From Devosia limi DSM 17137 (GTDB lineage Bacteria > Pseudomonadota > Alphaproteobacteria > Rhizobiales > Devosiaceae): a DNA stretch of 64,000 nt. Made by a program: the position numbers and the translations under genes. This document shows positions 7,656 to 17,444 of the stretch, piece after piece (the first letter of the stretch is position 1; every line of letters begins with the position of its first letter). Under the pieces are notes generated by a model. It was given only the letters and a program-made list of their open reading frames with translations. It had not been told where the DNA came from and ran no database searches. The stretch lies in NCBI RefSeq assembly GCF_900128975.1, contig NZ_FQVC01000002.1:1-64000 (forward strand), read 5' to 3'.

Positions 7656-8873
7656 CTATGCGGGTTTCATGGCAAAGCTGGTTGCGCTGCGCTCATTGAT
7701 GGGGATGTGAATGGCCGCCGAGGCAAGGCCGAGCACGATGCCGAGATACCAGACCAGGTCGTAGTGGCCCGTCAGGTCGAACACCACGCCCCCCAGCCAA
7801 ACGCCCATGAACGAGCCGAGCTGGTGGCTGAAAAAAGCGATGCCATAGAGCATGCCCATATAGCGGGCGCCAAAGAACAGGCTCACCAGCCCGGCAGTCA
7901 GCGGCACGGTCGACAGCCAGAGCACGCCCATCGCCGCAGCGAATGTATAGGCGGTGAGTTCGGTGACCGGGAACAGCATGAACAGGCCGATGGCGACGGC
8001 GCGCAGGAAATAGATCGTGGCCAGCAGCATCTGCTTGGGCAACTTGCCGCCCAGATATCCCGACAGGAGCGAACCGACGATGTTGAACAGCCCGATCACC
8101 GCAATGGTCCAGCTGCCCACTTCCGGGGACAGGCCACATTGCACCAGATAGGCGGGCATATGCACATTGATGAACGCCAGGTGGAAGCCGCAGACGAAAA
8201 AGCCAATGACCAGAAGGCGATAGGAGCCATAGCCCCAGGCCTTGGACAGGGCCTCCATGAAGGGCAGGTCGGCCTGACCCACCGTCTGCTCGGTCTTGCC
8301 GCGCAGGGCAAAGGACAGCGGAATGATCAGCAGCAGCATCATGCCGAGATAGATCAGCGCCGTCTGCCAGCCAAAGGCATTGATGAAGCCCTGGCTGATC
8401 GGCGCGAAGGCAAACTGGCCGAAGGACGATGCGGCGGTAGCGACGCCGAAGATCAGCGAGCGCTTTTCGACCGGCACGGACCGGCCAAAGGCAGCCATGA
8501 CCACGCTGAACGAACAGATGGCGATACCGACGCCGGTGATGATGCCGCCGGTCACCATCATGATCCCGGCGGTGGGCGAGAAGGCCATCAGGATGACGCC
8601 CGCCGCATAAACGACAGCGCCCGCTGCAATGGTGCGGCCGGTCCCGACGCGGTCGGCAAAGTTGCCGGCGAAGGGTTGGGCGATACCCCAGGCCAGGTTC
8701 TGGATGGCCATGGCCATGCCCCAGCCTTCGCGGCTCAGTCCAAGGTCGGTCGTCATCGGCAGCGTGAACAGGCCAAAGCTGGTGCGGATACCGTTGCCGA
8801 TGGCGGCAATGATGCAGCCGGCAATGATCAGGACAAGCAGAGGAACAGCAGGGCGGATGGACGAAGTCGACAT
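7656..8873 (-). CDS. MFS transporter
   Basis: This 405-residue major facilitator has about 12 hydrophobic segments, a first helix 'VPLLVLIIAGCIIAAIGNGIR' and a motif-A-like loop 'GNFADRVGTGRTI'. The layout resembles the oxalate/formate and monocarboxylate-like branch of the family rather than drug exporters. The substrate cannot be read from the sequence. It lies 165 bases upstream of the Bcr-type gene on the same strand, so the two may share a transcript. Confidence 0.85.
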   Translation of the reverse strand: MSTSSIRPAVPLLVLIIAGCIIAAIGNGIRTSFGLFTLPMTTDLGLSREGWGMAMAIQNLAWGIAQPFAGNFADRVGTGRTIAAGAVVYAAGVILMAFSPTAGIMMVTGGIITGVGIAICSFSVVMAAFGRSVPVEKRSLIFGVATAASSFGQFAFAPISQGFINAFGWQTALIYLGMMLLLIIPLSFALRGKTEQTVGQADLPFMEALSKAWGYGSYRLLVIGFFVCGFHLAFINVHMPAYLVQCGLSPEVGSWTIAVIGLFNIVGSLLSGYLGGKLPKQMLLATIYFLRAVAIGLFMLFPVTELTAYTFAAAMGVLWLSTVPLTAGLVSLFFGARYMGMLYGIAFFSHQLGSFMGVWLGGVVFDLTGHYDLVWYLGIVLGLASAAIHIPINERSATSFAMKPA

Positions 8874-9020
8874 GGGAGCATCCAGAAGGTGGACGAAATA
8901 CCTACGCCCGCAAGTTCATCACGGAAAGCGATATTCGGGAATGGCGGCTATCAATAACTGTGATGGGGTTGACGGTCGGGTCGAGCAGGCGGACAAGTCC
9001 GGCGCAATTGGAGCCGCGCC

Positions 9021-9347
9021 TTGATCCGTCATATCGTCTTCTTCACCGCCAAGTCCGCCGACACCATCGACGCGGTCTGCGCCGGCCTTGAACGGCTGGG
9101 CACCATCGAGCATGCCAGCCATTTCGAGGTGACCCGCAACAGCAAGGTCGACCAGATCTCCAACGAGGTCGACGTCGTCGTCTATGCCGAGTTTGCCGAT
9201 GCGCAGGCGCTCGCCGCCTATAAGGCGCACCCCACCTATGCCGAAGCTACGCGCCTGGTTCGGCCCCTGCGCGAGCTCAGGCTATCGGCGGATTTCGAGG
9301 CGAGGCCGGTGGGCGACGCTTGCCCAAATAAAAACGCCGGCCACTAG
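9021..9347 (+). CDS. Dabb (stress-responsive A/B barrel) domain protein
   Basis: This 108-residue protein opens with 'IRHIVFFTAKSADTIDAVCAGLERLG' and contains the 'DVVVYAEFADAQALAAYKAHPTY' segment of Dabb ferredoxin-like barrel proteins, a family of small dimeric stress-related or decarboxylase/cyclase-like folds. The start is TTG at 9021, with GGAG at 9010-9013. The last six codons lie inside the terminator hairpin shared with grxD. The role is unknown. Confidence 0.82.
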   Translation: MIRHIVFFTAKSADTIDAVCAGLERLGTIEHASHFEVTRNSKVDQISNEVDVVVYAEFADAQALAAYKAHPTYAEATRLVRPLRELRLSADFEARPVGDACPNKNAGH

Positions 9348-9355
9348 GACCGGCG
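9331..9355 (-). terminator. Terminator between the Dabb gene and grxD
   Basis: An 8-bp stem (AACGCCGG 9331-9338 with CCGGCGTT 9348-9355) is followed on the minus strand by TTTATTTGGG. It serves grxD and contains the stop codon of the convergent Dabb gene. Confidence 0.75.
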
Positions 9356-9377
9356 TTTGGAAACTGGAGCAGTTCGA

Positions 9378-9713
9378 TCAGGCCGTCTGCTTGACCGTGA
9401 TGCCAGCGCTTTCCAGATGCGCCTGCAGTTCGCCGGCCTGGAACATCTCGCGGACGATGTCGGCGCCGCCGACGAATTCGCCCTTCACATAGAGCTGGGG
9501 GATAGTCGGCCAATTGGTGTAGGCCTTGATACCGTCGCGCAGTTCGGCGCTTTCCAGCACATTGGCGCTGCCATATTCGACGCCGAGATAGCCAAGAATC
9601 TGCACGACCTGACCGGAGAAACCGCACTGTGGAAAGTCCGGCGAGCCCTTCATGAACAGGAAGATGTCGTTGTTCTTCACCTTGTCGTCGATGAATGCGT
9701 TGATGTCGGTCAT
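9378..9713 (-). CDS. grxD: Monothiol glutaredoxin (Grx4 type)
   Basis: This 111-residue protein has the CGFS active site at residues 30-33 and the glutathione-binding 'WPTIPQLYVKGEFVGGADIV'. CGFS glutaredoxins bridge a 2Fe-2S cluster with glutathione and pass it on, often as heterodimers with BolA. A BolA gene lies 1 kb upstream in the same direction, separated by a HAD hydrolase and a small protein. It ends at a terminator. Confidence 0.96.
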   Translation of the reverse strand: MTDINAFIDDKVKNNDIFLFMKGSPDFPQCGFSGQVVQILGYLGVEYGSANVLESAELRDGIKAYTNWPTIPQLYVKGEFVGGADIVREMFQAGELQAHLESAGITVKQTA

Positions 9714-9824
9714 GGCGAAGCCTTTCTGGGGTCCGGTGGAGGCCGGGAAAACTATTGGCTCATAAATAGGAGCTTGAAGGTGCCCTGTCGAGGGCTCCCA
9801 ATCGTCAATTGCCGATAGTTGATA

Positions 9825-10451
9825 TCAGAGGCGCTCGGCAATCCAGGGGTGGTTGGTAAAGTCGTCCATGGTGTCGAACTGCACCGCCTCCCACCCATAG
9901 GAGCGGGCGCCGGCGACAACGCCCGGCGTATCGTCAAAGAACAGCGGCGGCTCGGACTGCCGGCCGATCCGCGCCATGATGAAATCGAAATAGCCGCGCT
10001 CAGGCTTTCGAATGCCGATCCGCGCCGAATAGAAGATGTCCTCGAACAGCGCGCTCATGCCCAGCGTCTGCCAAAGCCACAGGGCCCGCAGGTGGTCCTG
10101 GTTGGTGGCGACATAGAGCTTGAGATCACTGCGCTGGCGGAGGCGCGCGATCATATCGAGCAGGGGCTGGTTAAGCTTTGAATCGTGCGATAGCCAATAG
10201 TGCACGAACACCATCGGCGAGCCCTTATAGCCCAGCGACGGCAGGATGCGGTCGAGCGCTGCGACCAGCGAGGTCTGGCCGGTGATGACCTTCTTGATGA
10301 AGATGTCGTAGATGAACTCGTTGCGAAATCGCTCGGGATCGACGCCGAGATCGGCCAAAAGGTTCTCATCCCAGCGCTGCTGCAGGTCGGGCCGGGCATG
10401 ATAACCGTGGACCAGCACACCATCGACATCGAAGAATACGGCTCGGGTCAA
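9825..10451 (-). CDS. HAD-superfamily hydrolase
   Basis: This 208-residue protein has the HAD nucleophile motif 'VFFDVDGVLV' (Asp8, Asp10), motif II 'LYVATNQ', a Lys in 'RKPERGYFDF' and the acidic motif IV 'PLFFDDTPGVV'. These support a phosphoaspartate-forming phosphatase with a helical cap. The substrate is unknown. Its start overlaps the stop of the upstream gene by 4 bases, so it belongs to the bolA-grxD transcription unit. Confidence 0.87.
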   Translation of the reverse strand: MTRAVFFDVDGVLVHGYHARPDLQQRWDENLLADLGVDPERFRNEFIYDIFIKKVITGQTSLVAALDRILPSLGYKGSPMVFVHYWLSHDSKLNQPLLDMIARLRQRSDLKLYVATNQDHLRALWLWQTLGMSALFEDIFYSARIGIRKPERGYFDFIMARIGRQSEPPLFFDDTPGVVAGARSYGWEAVQFDTMDDFTNHPWIAERL

Positions 10452-10768
10452 CGGGCGGGCCCCCGGGCGATTGCGCCAAGTCCGGCAAGGACTTCGGGGG
10501 GAATGCTGAGCTCTCGAATCACATCGGCATGGCCGCGGAAGCCGAGCAGTTCGCGCTGGACGAAATATCCCCAGACGGCGGCGCGGGCTTTCGCGAGGTG
10601 TGCATTGTGATCGCCGGGCTTGCTCAAGGCGGCAATGGCCTCAATGACCTGTCGCTCGGCGGCACCGAGCGACGAGGCTTTTTCGGCGAGAATCTCGTGG
10701 CCAATTGCGGCGGTACCGGCGTTGGGCCGGACCATGCCGATCAGGTCGAGAGAGTCGCGCAGCGACAT
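10448..10768 (-). CDS. Small conserved protein, possibly DUF6665-like
   Basis: This 106-residue soluble, mostly helical protein contains 'GHEILAEKASSLGAAERQVIEAIAAL' and a later 'VWGYFVQRELLGFRGHADVIREL'. I recall similar alphaproteobacterial proteins under DUF6665, but this is memory, not a search result. It sits 3 bases after bolA and overlaps the HAD hydrolase gene by 4 bases, so it is expressed with both. No catalytic motif is visible. Confidence 0.7.
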   Translation of the reverse strand: MSLRDSLDLIGMVRPNAGTAAIGHEILAEKASSLGAAERQVIEAIAALSKPGDHNAHLAKARAAVWGYFVQRELLGFRGHADVIRELSIPPEVLAGLGAIARGPAR

Positions 10769-10771
10769 GGA

Positions 10772-11005
10772 TCAGTCTGGGGCGCTGGTCTGGAGAGCCA
10801 GGGCATGCAGCGCACCGCCCATGTCGCCCTGCAGGGCCGCATAGACGAGCTGGTGCTGCTGGACGCGGGACTTGCCGCGGAACTGTTCGGACTTGACCGT
10901 GGCGGCATAGTGGTCGCCATCACCCGCCAGATCGCGGATTTCGATATCGGCATCGGGGAGCGCTGCCTTGATGCGGCGCTCGATCTCATTGGCGTCCATG
11001 GGCAT
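10772..11005 (-). CDS. bolA: BolA-family protein
   Basis: This 77-residue protein has the class II KH-like BolA fold, with 'IERRIKAALPDADIEIRDLAGDGDHYAATV' and the C-terminal 'RVQQHQLVYAAL' carrying the conserved His. BolA proteins pair with CGFS glutaredoxins to handle 2Fe-2S clusters. The start ATG at 11005 has AGGAGA 5' of it at good spacing; the next in-frame ATG is two codons on. It leads the bolA-small protein-HAD unit, with grxD downstream. Confidence 0.92.
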   Translation of the reverse strand: MPMDANEIERRIKAALPDADIEIRDLAGDGDHYAATVKSEQFRGKSRVQQHQLVYAALQGDMGGALHALALQTSAPD

Positions 11006-11088
11006 TTTCGGTCTCCTGCAAACGTGCCGGGCGGGACATCCGCCACCCCCTTGATATGGCATGAGGGCCGCAGCGCTTCAACCAGCGG

Positions 11089-11694
11089 TTATTGCGAAGC
11101 TGGGACTGGCGCTGCGGCACTCGGCTCGGCCTCCGCGCCAATGCAGCATTCGGCATCAGGCTTGGTCGAAAAATTGGCGATGATGAAGTCGACGACCGGG
11201 CGGGCTTCGGCGGCAATCGCCGTCGAGTAGAGACAATCGAGAACATAGCCGTTGCCGCCATCGACGGTCTGGGTGTGGACGATGGTCAGTGGCATGCCCA
11301 TTGGCGAGTCGGTGCTCTGGGCGTCGTAATACAGGGCCGGGCCGCTCTGATAAGGTTTGATGGCCTTGGTGCCGAGGGTGAAGCCGGGGAATGTGCCGGA
11401 CCAATTGGCGGTGACTTCCGTGTCGTCGAGTTCGGCAAGAGCCGAATCTGCGGTCCAGTCGGTCGATGTGACCGGCACGATGGTCAGGTCGCAATAGATC
11501 GGCGCGTCGGGGTGGCTGAGGCTTAGCGGTTGGTCGCCGCCGCCGGAAGCGCTCATGCTGTCGGGGTAGATCAGCGTATAGGGCCGATCGGCCAGCACGG
11601 AGCGCGTGATGTTGACGTTCTGCGCATAGGCCGTGACCGGCAGCAAGCCGGCTGACACCACAATGGCGCACCCAATCGCCTGACGAATGATCAT
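11089..11694 (-). CDS. Secreted hypothetical protein
   Basis: This 201-residue protein has a clear signal peptide (residues 1-24, cut after 'VTAYA'). The mature part has an N-terminal 'RPYTLIYPDSMSA' and three or four cysteines, including a CC pair near the C-terminus, and ends in an Ala/Pro-rich tail. I do not recognise a family. It lies between purL and bolA on the same strand and is probably periplasmic. Confidence 0.75.
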   Translation of the reverse strand: MIIRQAIGCAIVVSAGLLPVTAYAQNVNITRSVLADRPYTLIYPDSMSASGGGDQPLSLSHPDAPIYCDLTIVPVTSTDWTADSALAELDDTEVTANWSGTFPGFTLGTKAIKPYQSGPALYYDAQSTDSPMGMPLTIVHTQTVDGGNGYVLDCLYSTAIAAEARPVVDFIIANFSTKPDAECCIGAEAEPSAAAPVPASQ

Positions 11695-11844
11695 TCTGAT
11701 CTCTCCAAATCCGTTACCCCACCCTGTTCTGCGAAGCGCCCAAAGAGCGGCGATGATGAGGCAGGCGCGGCGATTGCAACGGATTTGAAGGAAAGAGTGG
11801 CAAAGCGGTCAGGGGCGGGACGGGCTCGCCCCTGACAGAAAGAC

Positions 11845-14073
11845 CTATTCGCCGGCCATGAACTGGGGGAACCAGCCTTCATGGGCGGCCTTGAGTGCGG
11901 CGACGGGAACTGGGCGCGCATCGCCGAGCACCAGATCGGTGCCGCCGGTGGAGCCGATCCAGGGGGCGTGAATGCCCAGGGCCTTGGCTTCGTCCCAGAG
12001 CGCGACGATCTCTTCGCCCTGCGGGTCGAGATTGACCGTCACGAGATAGCGGCCCTGATCTTCGCCGAAGAATTGGGGGATCGGGTCGGCGTCGGCAATA
12101 GCAACCACTTTGGCGCCGATGCCCGAGGCGATAGCCATTTCGGCAAGGCCCACAGCAAGGCCGCCATCGGACAGGTCATGCACGGCGGTAGCAACGCCGG
12201 AACGGATCAGCTTGCGGACGAAATCGCCGGTGCGCTTTTCATGGGCCAGGTCGACATGGGGGGCGGAGCCATCGCGGCGACCGAACAGGTCACGCAGATA
12301 GATTGACTGGCCGAGATGGCTGCCGCGTTCCGGGGGAGCGCCGAACAGCAGGATGACCTGGTTCTCGGCGGCAAAGCCGATGCGGGCCATCTGGCTCCAA
12401 TCGGGGAGCAGGCCAACGCCACCAATGGTCGGGGTCGGCAGGATGCCGCGGCCATTGGTTTCGTTGTAGAGCGAGACGTTGCCGGAAACGATCGGGAATT
12501 CCAGCACCCGGCAGGCTTCGCCAATGCCCTTGATGGCATGAACCAGCTGGCTCATGATTTCGGGGCGTTCGGGATTGCCGAAATTGAGGTTGTCCGTTGC
12601 GGCCAGTGGCTCGGCGCCGGTCGCGGTCAGGTTGCGCCAGGCTTCGGCCACGGCCTGCTTGCCACCCTCATAGGGGTCGGCTTCGCAATAGCGTGGGGTG
12701 ACGTCCGAGGTGAAGGCCAAGCCCTTGGTGTCATGGCCTTCGACGCGGATCACGCCGGCATCGCCCCCGGGCCGCTGCAGCGAATTGCCCTGGATGAGCG
12801 TGTCATACTGTTCGTAGACCCAGCGGCGCGATGCCGATTGGTGACCACCGATGAGCTTGAGCACGGCGTCGGCCACGTCCATCTGCGGCACGTCGCCCGC
12901 GGCAAGGGCGGGGAAGGGCGCCGCAGGCGTCCAGGGACGGTCATATTCGGGGGCTTCGTCGCCCAGCTCCTTGATCGGCAGGTTGGCGACTTCTTCGCCC
13001 TGCCAGATGACGCGGAAGCGCAGGTCGTCGGTGGTCTTGCCGACAGTGGCGAAATCGAGCTCCCACTTGACGAAGACGGCGCGGGCCTCGGCTTCCTTTT
13101 CGGGATGCAGCACCATGAGCATGCGCTCCTGGCTTTCGCTGAGCATCATTTCATAGGGGGTCATGTGGGTTTCGCGCACCGGGACCATGTCGAGGTTGAG
13201 CTCGATGCCGAGGTCGCCCTTGGCGCCCATTTCGACGGCCGAGCAGGTCAGGCCAGCGGCGCCCATGTCCTGGATGGCGATGACGGCGCCGGTGGCCATC
13301 AGCTCGAGGCAGGCCTCGAGCAGGCGCTTTTCGGTGAAGGGGTCGCCGACCTGAACGGTAGGGCGCTTCTCGTCGATATCGTCGCCGAATTCGGCCGAGG
13401 CCATGGTGGCGCCGCCGACACCATCACGGCCGGTCTTGGCGCCGAGATAGACGACGGGGAGGCCGACGCCCTCGGCCTTGGAGTAGAAGATCTTGTCGGT
13501 ATCAGCCAGGCCCGCCGCGAAGGCGTTGACCAGTATATTGCCGTTATAGCGTTCGTCGAACTCGACTTCACCGCCGACCGTTGGCACACCAAAAGCATTG
13601 CCATAGCCGCCGATGCCGGCAACGACGCCGGAAACCAGATGCCTGGTCTTGGGATGCTCGGGGGCGCCGAAGCGCAGGGCGTTCATCGCGGCAACGGGGC
13701 GGGCACCCATGGTGAAGACGTCGCGCAGAATGCCGCCCATGCCGGTACCGGCGCCCTGATAGGGCTCGATAAAGGACGGATGGTTGTGCGATTCCATCTT
13801 GAAGACGATGGCCTGGCCATCGCCGATATCGACGACGCCGGCATTTTCGCCTGGCCCCTGGATGACGCGGGGGCCTGATGTCGGCAGGGTCTTCAGCCAC
13901 TTCTTGGACGACTTGTACGAGCAGTGCTCGTTCCACATCGCCGAGAAAATGCCCAGCTCGGTGTAGGTGGGCTGGCGGCCGATCAGCGCGACGATCTTTT
14001 CGAATTCATCCGGCTTGAGGCCATGGTCGGCGACGAGCTTGGGGGTGATGGCGATGTGGTTCTGGTAAGTCAT
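11845..14073 (-). CDS. purL: Phosphoribosylformylglycinamidine synthase subunit PurL
   Basis: This 742-residue small-type PurL is the ATP-dependent synthetase part of FGAM synthase, which also needs PurQ (glutaminase) and PurS. It opens with '[20 protein letters not shown]' and has '[20 protein letters not shown]', '[15 protein letters not shown]' and '[17 protein letters not shown]', all typical of the AIR-synthase-like fold. The start MTYQNH overlaps the stop of the upstream DJ-1-like gene by 4 bases (ATGA). The open frame continues about 100 codons upstream, but that part is only the shifted frame of the neighbour. Confidence 0.97.
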   Translation of the reverse strand: MTYQNHIAITPKLVADHGLKPDEFEKIVALIGRQPTYTELGIFSAMWNEHCSYKSSKKWLKTLPTSGPRVIQGPGENAGVVDIGDGQAIVFKMESHNHPSFIEPYQGAGTGMGGILRDVFTMGARPVAAMNALRFGAPEHPKTRHLVSGVVAGIGGYGNAFGVPTVGGEVEFDERYNGNILVNAFAAGLADTDKIFYSKAEGVGLPVVYLGAKTGRDGVGGATMASAEFGDDIDEKRPTVQVGDPFTEKRLLEACLELMATGAVIAIQDMGAAGLTCSAVEMGAKGDLGIELNLDMVPVRETHMTPYEMMLSESQERMLMVLHPEKEAEARAVFVKWELDFATVGKTTDDLRFRVIWQGEEVANLPIKELGDEAPEYDRPWTPAAPFPALAAGDVPQMDVADAVLKLIGGHQSASRRWVYEQYDTLIQGNSLQRPGGDAGVIRVEGHDTKGLAFTSDVTPRYCEADPYEGGKQAVAEAWRNLTATGAEPLAATDNLNFGNPERPEIMSQLVHAIKGIGEACRVLEFPIVSGNVSLYNETNGRGILPTPTIGGVGLLPDWSQMARIGFAAENQVILLFGAPPERGSHLGQSIYLRDLFGRRDGSAPHVDLAHEKRTGDFVRKLIRSGVATAVHDLSDGGLAVGLAEMAIASGIGAKVVAIADADPIPQFFGEDQGRYLVTVNLDPQGEEIVALWDEAKALGIHAPWIGSTGGTDLVLGDARPVPVAALKAAHEGWFPQFMAGE

Positions 14074-14684
14074 CAAGAAGCGGTTCCGTAGGGAGGCTCT
14101 GGAAAATATTCCATGAAGGTCTGGGTGGAGCGGGCGACGTCTTCGCCAAACAGATGGCCGACGAGCCAGAGCGCCATATCGAGGCCGGCCGAGACGCCGG
14201 CGCCGGTCAGCACAGTGCCGTCGCGGACATAACGCAGGTCTTCGACCAGCAGGGCATTGGGCGCGGCGGCGCGGAAGAACTCGAAGGCGCTGCGATTGGT
14301 GGTGGCGTGCTTGCCGTCGAGAAAACCCGCCTTGCCGAGCAGAGCCGCGCCGGTGCAGACCGAGGTCTGCCACTTGGCGGCGGCGAGGTAGGTGCGGAGG
14401 GCATCGATGAAGGTTGTGTCCTCGGATAGCGGGCGTGTGCCCTTACCGCCGGGGACCACGACGACATCGGCCATGGGTGCATCGCTAAAAGCGTGGTCGG
14501 CGACAACATAGAGCCCCTTGGCGCAGCGAATGGCGGCCTGGGGCCAACCGACGGTGAATACATCCAGCGGCGCGCCGATCTGGGCGGCCATGGTGAAGAC
14601 TTCCCACGGGCCGACGAAATCGAGCTCTTCGACGCCGTCGAATACTACGATTGCGACGCTGGTGCGTGGGGCGGTTTCAGCCAT
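14073..14684 (-). CDS. DJ-1/PfpI-family glutamine-amidotransferase-like protein
   Basis: This 203-residue protein has the DJ-1/PfpI alpha-beta fold: '[21 protein letters not shown]' at the start and the nucleophile elbow '[23 protein letters not shown]' with Cys110. This subgroup resembles isonitrile hydratases and the domain fused to AraC regulators. It is wedged between purL (4-base overlap) and a membrane protein (8-base overlap), so it is co-translated with purine genes. A role in purine synthesis is not established. Function unknown beyond the fold. Confidence 0.86.
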   Translation of the reverse strand: MAETAPRTSVAIVVFDGVEELDFVGPWEVFTMAAQIGAPLDVFTVGWPQAAIRCAKGLYVVADHAFSDAPMADVVVVPGGKGTRPLSEDTTFIDALRTYLAAAKWQTSVCTGAALLGKAGFLDGKHATTNRSAFEFFRAAAPNALLVEDLRYVRDGTVLTGAGVSAGLDMALWLVGHLFGEDVARSTQTFMEYFPEPPYGTAS

Positions 14685-15315
14685 GGGCCACCTGCCGCTT
14701 GCCGAGCCATTGATCGAGCAGGATCACGCCAACGCAGAGCAGGCCCAGACCAATGGTCATATAGACTGCGTTGAGCAGAACCTGCAGGTAACCCAGCTCA
14801 ATGGCATTGAGGATGGGGTATGGATATTCCCGCACCCAGGCGCCGCGGGCCATGGCGTAGAGGAAATACACAAGGGTCGGCGCCAGCATCAGCGGAATAT
14901 CTGCGAGGCGCAGCGTGCCGTGGCGGGCAAAGGCGGCCCACCAGACCACGTAAAGGGTCGGGGTGATGTAGTGGAGGATGTAGTCGCAGACCAGGAACAG
15001 GCCGGACAGCACGCTCAGGTGGCGCAGCACGAAATAGACGAAGATCATCACCAGCGCGATATTGGCGGCCATCATGGCGCGCACGATCGGGCGGCGGAAC
15101 AGTTCGAGGCGCGGCGTTGTGGTCAGTTCCGACAGGTAGATCAGCACCAGAACGATATTGGTGAGGATGGTGTAATAGGTGAAAAATGTGCCGAGAGCGC
15201 CGGGGATATCGCGGCCAGCGGCCAGATAGGCCTGCATCGAGATGACGAATTGCACGACAAGGCCGGTGGCGCCGATCAGCAGGCCGATGAGGGTCAGCAG
15301 CCGGCGCCCGTTCAT
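14677..15315 (-). CDS. Pr6Pr-family integral membrane protein
   Basis: This 212-residue protein has about six transmembrane helices: residues 7-30, 40-62, 80-105, 115-130, 138-155 and 180-205. The pattern 'FFTYYTILTNIVLVLIYL' followed by 'LHYITPTLYVVWW' is that of the Pr6Pr / FAR-17a-AIG1-like membrane family. Its start abuts the purQ stop (TGAATG), and its end overlaps the DJ-1-like gene. The function is unknown. Its place inside the purine unit is notable. Confidence 0.82.
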   Translation of the reverse strand: MNGRRLLTLIGLLIGATGLVVQFVISMQAYLAAGRDIPGALGTFFTYYTILTNIVLVLIYLSELTTTPRLELFRRPIVRAMMAANIALVMIFVYFVLRHLSVLSGLFLVCDYILHYITPTLYVVWWAAFARHGTLRLADIPLMLAPTLVYFLYAMARGAWVREYPYPILNAIELGYLQVLLNAVYMTIGLGLLCVGVILLDQWLGKRQVAHG

Positions 15316-15984
15316 TCAGGCGACCTTGTCGAGCAAGCCCGCGAACAGGGCTCGCCCATCGGTGCCGCCATGCGCGGCCTCGATCAGGTTCTCTGGATGG
15401 GGCATCAGGCCCAGAACGTTCTTGCTGTCATTGAGAATGCCGGCAATGTCGTTGATCGAGCCATTGGGATTGGTGCCTTCGGCATAGCGGAAGGCGACCT
15501 GGCCATTGCCCTCGATGCGGGCAATGGTTTCGGCATCGGCGAAGTAGTTGCCGTCATGGTGGGCGACGGGGCAGCGGATGATCTGGCCGTTGCTATAACC
15601 GCGGGTAAAGGCGGTATCGGCATTGGTGACCTCGAGCTTGACCTCGCGGCAGACGAATTTGAGCGAGGTATTGCGCATCAGGGCGCCGGGCAGCAGGCCC
15701 GCTTCGATCAGGATCTGGAAGCCGTTGCAGACGCCGAGGACCTTGACGCCCCTGGCGGCGCGCTCGCGGACCTTGTCCATGATGGGGGAGCGCGCGGCGA
15801 TGGCACCGCAGCGCAGGTAATCGCCATAGGAGAAGCCACCGGGGATGACCACCAGATCGACATCAGGAATATCGGCGTCCTGATGCCAGACGACCGCGGG
15901 GGCCGTACCGGAAATCTTGGTGAGAGCCGCGATCATGTCGCGGTCCCGATTGAGGCCTGGGAAGACGATGACTGCGGATTTCAT
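15316..15984 (-). CDS. purQ: Phosphoribosylformylglycinamidine synthase subunit PurQ
   Basis: This 222-residue class I glutaminase feeds ammonia to PurL. The nucleophile Cys86 is in '[10 protein letters not shown]', with His196 and Glu198 in '[12 protein letters not shown]'. The N-terminal '[14 protein letters not shown]' is typical. The start is [10 protein letters not shown]; the frame runs upstream without support. It is followed directly by the Pr6Pr membrane gene and preceded by an acyltransferase gene in the same direction. Confidence 0.97.
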   Translation of the reverse strand: MKSAVIVFPGLNRDRDMIAALTKISGTAPAVVWHQDADIPDVDLVVIPGGFSYGDYLRCGAIAARSPIMDKVRERAARGVKVLGVCNGFQILIEAGLLPGALMRNTSLKFVCREVKLEVTNADTAFTRGYSNGQIIRCPVAHHDGNYFADAETIARIEGNGQVAFRYAEGTNPNGSINDIAGILNDSKNVLGLMPHPENLIEAAHGGTDGRALFAGLLDKVA

Positions 15985-16099
15985 CGGCTGGTCCTCGCAA
16001 ATGTCTGGGTTGCGAGGCCCTTGTCGTGAGTCTTGGCGAAAAAGGCAAGGGGCGAGATTGCATATCCCGCCCGCAAGTCGTTCAAGTCTGCCACAGTGG

Positions 16100-17179
16100 C
16101 TATTCCGCAGCGGTTTGCGCGCGCGTGGGGGCCGGGCGACGCGGCGCGCCGGGCAGGTGGGCCCAGACCGGACGCTCGAACAGGAACTTGCCCCAGCCGG
16201 TGCGCTCGATGATCCAGTGCAGAACCAGCGGCGCCACGATGGCGACAATCATGGTCAGCACGCTGATCACGCTGACATCGGTGATGATGTCCAGCTTGAG
16301 CAGGATGGTGCGGAAGACGCCCATTGGCAGCACGAAGGCCAGGTAGACGATCAGCGACTTGGAGCCGAGCCAGCGCAGCCAATCCATGAAGGACAGCCTG
16401 CTGAGCAGCATGGCGAGGACGCAAAGCGCCAGCGTGCCGATCAGCGCCAGTACCAGATGCAGGCCGGGCAGGGCGGCTAGACCCATGGTGACATGGCCGG
16501 GGGCGATGACAAAGCCGGGCGAGAAAACCAGCGCAGCGTTGATGACGGCCCAGACCGCAAGGCCGGCGGTCGCCAGTAGCGCATTGCGTCCGGCCCAATC
16601 GGCGACCTTGAAGATCTGCGGGGCGAGGGCGTAACCAGCGTAGAAGTAGATAAAGAAAGCGCAAAACTGGTCGATGATGTAGCTGCCGGTGTGGATACTG
16701 GCCATCTGCAGCACGGCGCCGATGGCCAGGACTGCCCAATGGGGCGCCCGCAGGTCATGCAGCAGCTTGGTGGCGGCGCTGACCACCGCCAGCATGTAGA
16801 TGAACCACAATACGCCATAGGGCTCGATGACAGCCCAGGCCAGATAGCTGGCGGCGGTCAGCGGGTCGCCGGCGAGGAGCGCCACCTTGAAGACGATGTG
16901 GATGGCGGCCCAGAGGACATAGAAATACAGGTAGTGCACGACGCGGCGGTCGGCATAGCGCGTCCAGTCGCGGCCGATGACCTGCGACAGGAACAGTCCC
17001 GAGATCAGGAAGAATTCCGGCATGCGGAACGGAGTGGCGAAAGCTATCGCCCAATGCAGGATGCCGATGCCGCCGGTATCTTCGCCGGTGCTGAAAGCGG
17101 AGTACATCATGACGACGAGCAGGATGGAGAGGCCCTTGGCCATATCCACCCATTGCAGGCGTTGGGAAGTGTCCGACAT
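16100..17179 (-). CDS. Membrane acyltransferase, family 3
   Basis: This 359-residue protein with about ten transmembrane helices opens with '[22 protein letters not shown]', the Acyl_transf_3 signature (usually 'D..RG'), followed by '[16 protein letters not shown]'. Family members O-acetylate or succinylate surface sugars such as exopolysaccharide or lipid components. It lies between purS and purQ on the same strand but has gaps of over 100 bases on both sides, so it may be expressed separately. The substrate is unknown. Confidence 0.87.
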   Translation of the reverse strand: MSDTSQRLQWVDMAKGLSILLVVMMYSAFSTGEDTGGIGILHWAIAFATPFRMPEFFLISGLFLSQVIGRDWTRYADRRVVHYLYFYVLWAAIHIVFKVALLAGDPLTAASYLAWAVIEPYGVLWFIYMLAVVSAATKLLHDLRAPHWAVLAIGAVLQMASIHTGSYIIDQFCAFFIYFYAGYALAPQIFKVADWAGRNALLATAGLAVWAVINAALVFSPGFVIAPGHVTMGLAALPGLHLVLALIGTLALCVLAMLLSRLSFMDWLRWLGSKSLIVYLAFVLPMGVFRTILLKLDIITDVSVISVLTMIVAIVAPLVLHWIIERTGWGKFLFERPVWAHLPGAPRRPAPTRAQTAAE

Positions 17180-17305
17180 TGGCGACGCGCTCCAGACTAA
17201 ACCGGAGACGATCTTAACCCGGCGCGGTTCAGCGGGGGTAAAGAGCGCGGTGCGAACTCAAGGAATTCGCTGAACTGGTAAGATTTTGGCTAAATCCGCC
17301 GGCAA

Positions 17306-17389
17306 TCAGACCGGAACGGAGGCGTAGGCGGCGAACATAAGGCCGAGCGTGGCAAGGAACAGGACCGAGAGAGAAATGGATTTGAGCAT
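17306..17389 (-). CDS. Candidate 27-residue single-helix membrane peptide
   Basis: The minus strand from ATG (17387-17389) to TGA (17306-17308) encodes 27 residues: a short MLKSIS start, one hydrophobic helix of about 18 residues, and YASVPV. An AGGAC ribosome-site-like sequence lies about 10 bases upstream. It sits between purS and the acyltransferase gene, where no other gene fits. Small single-span proteins of this type are often missed. Whether it is translated is unproven. Confidence 0.4.
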   Translation of the reverse strand: MLKSISLSVLFLATLGLMFAAYASVPV

Positions 17390-17444
17390 AGCAAAACTGT
17401 CCTGCGCCGGGGCGTGGCGCGCCTAATTCTATCGCCTAAAGGCG

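Noticed and set aside
12316..13878. A 520-codon plus-strand frame across purL
   Set aside because: Antisense shadow of purL with biased composition and no recognisable domain.
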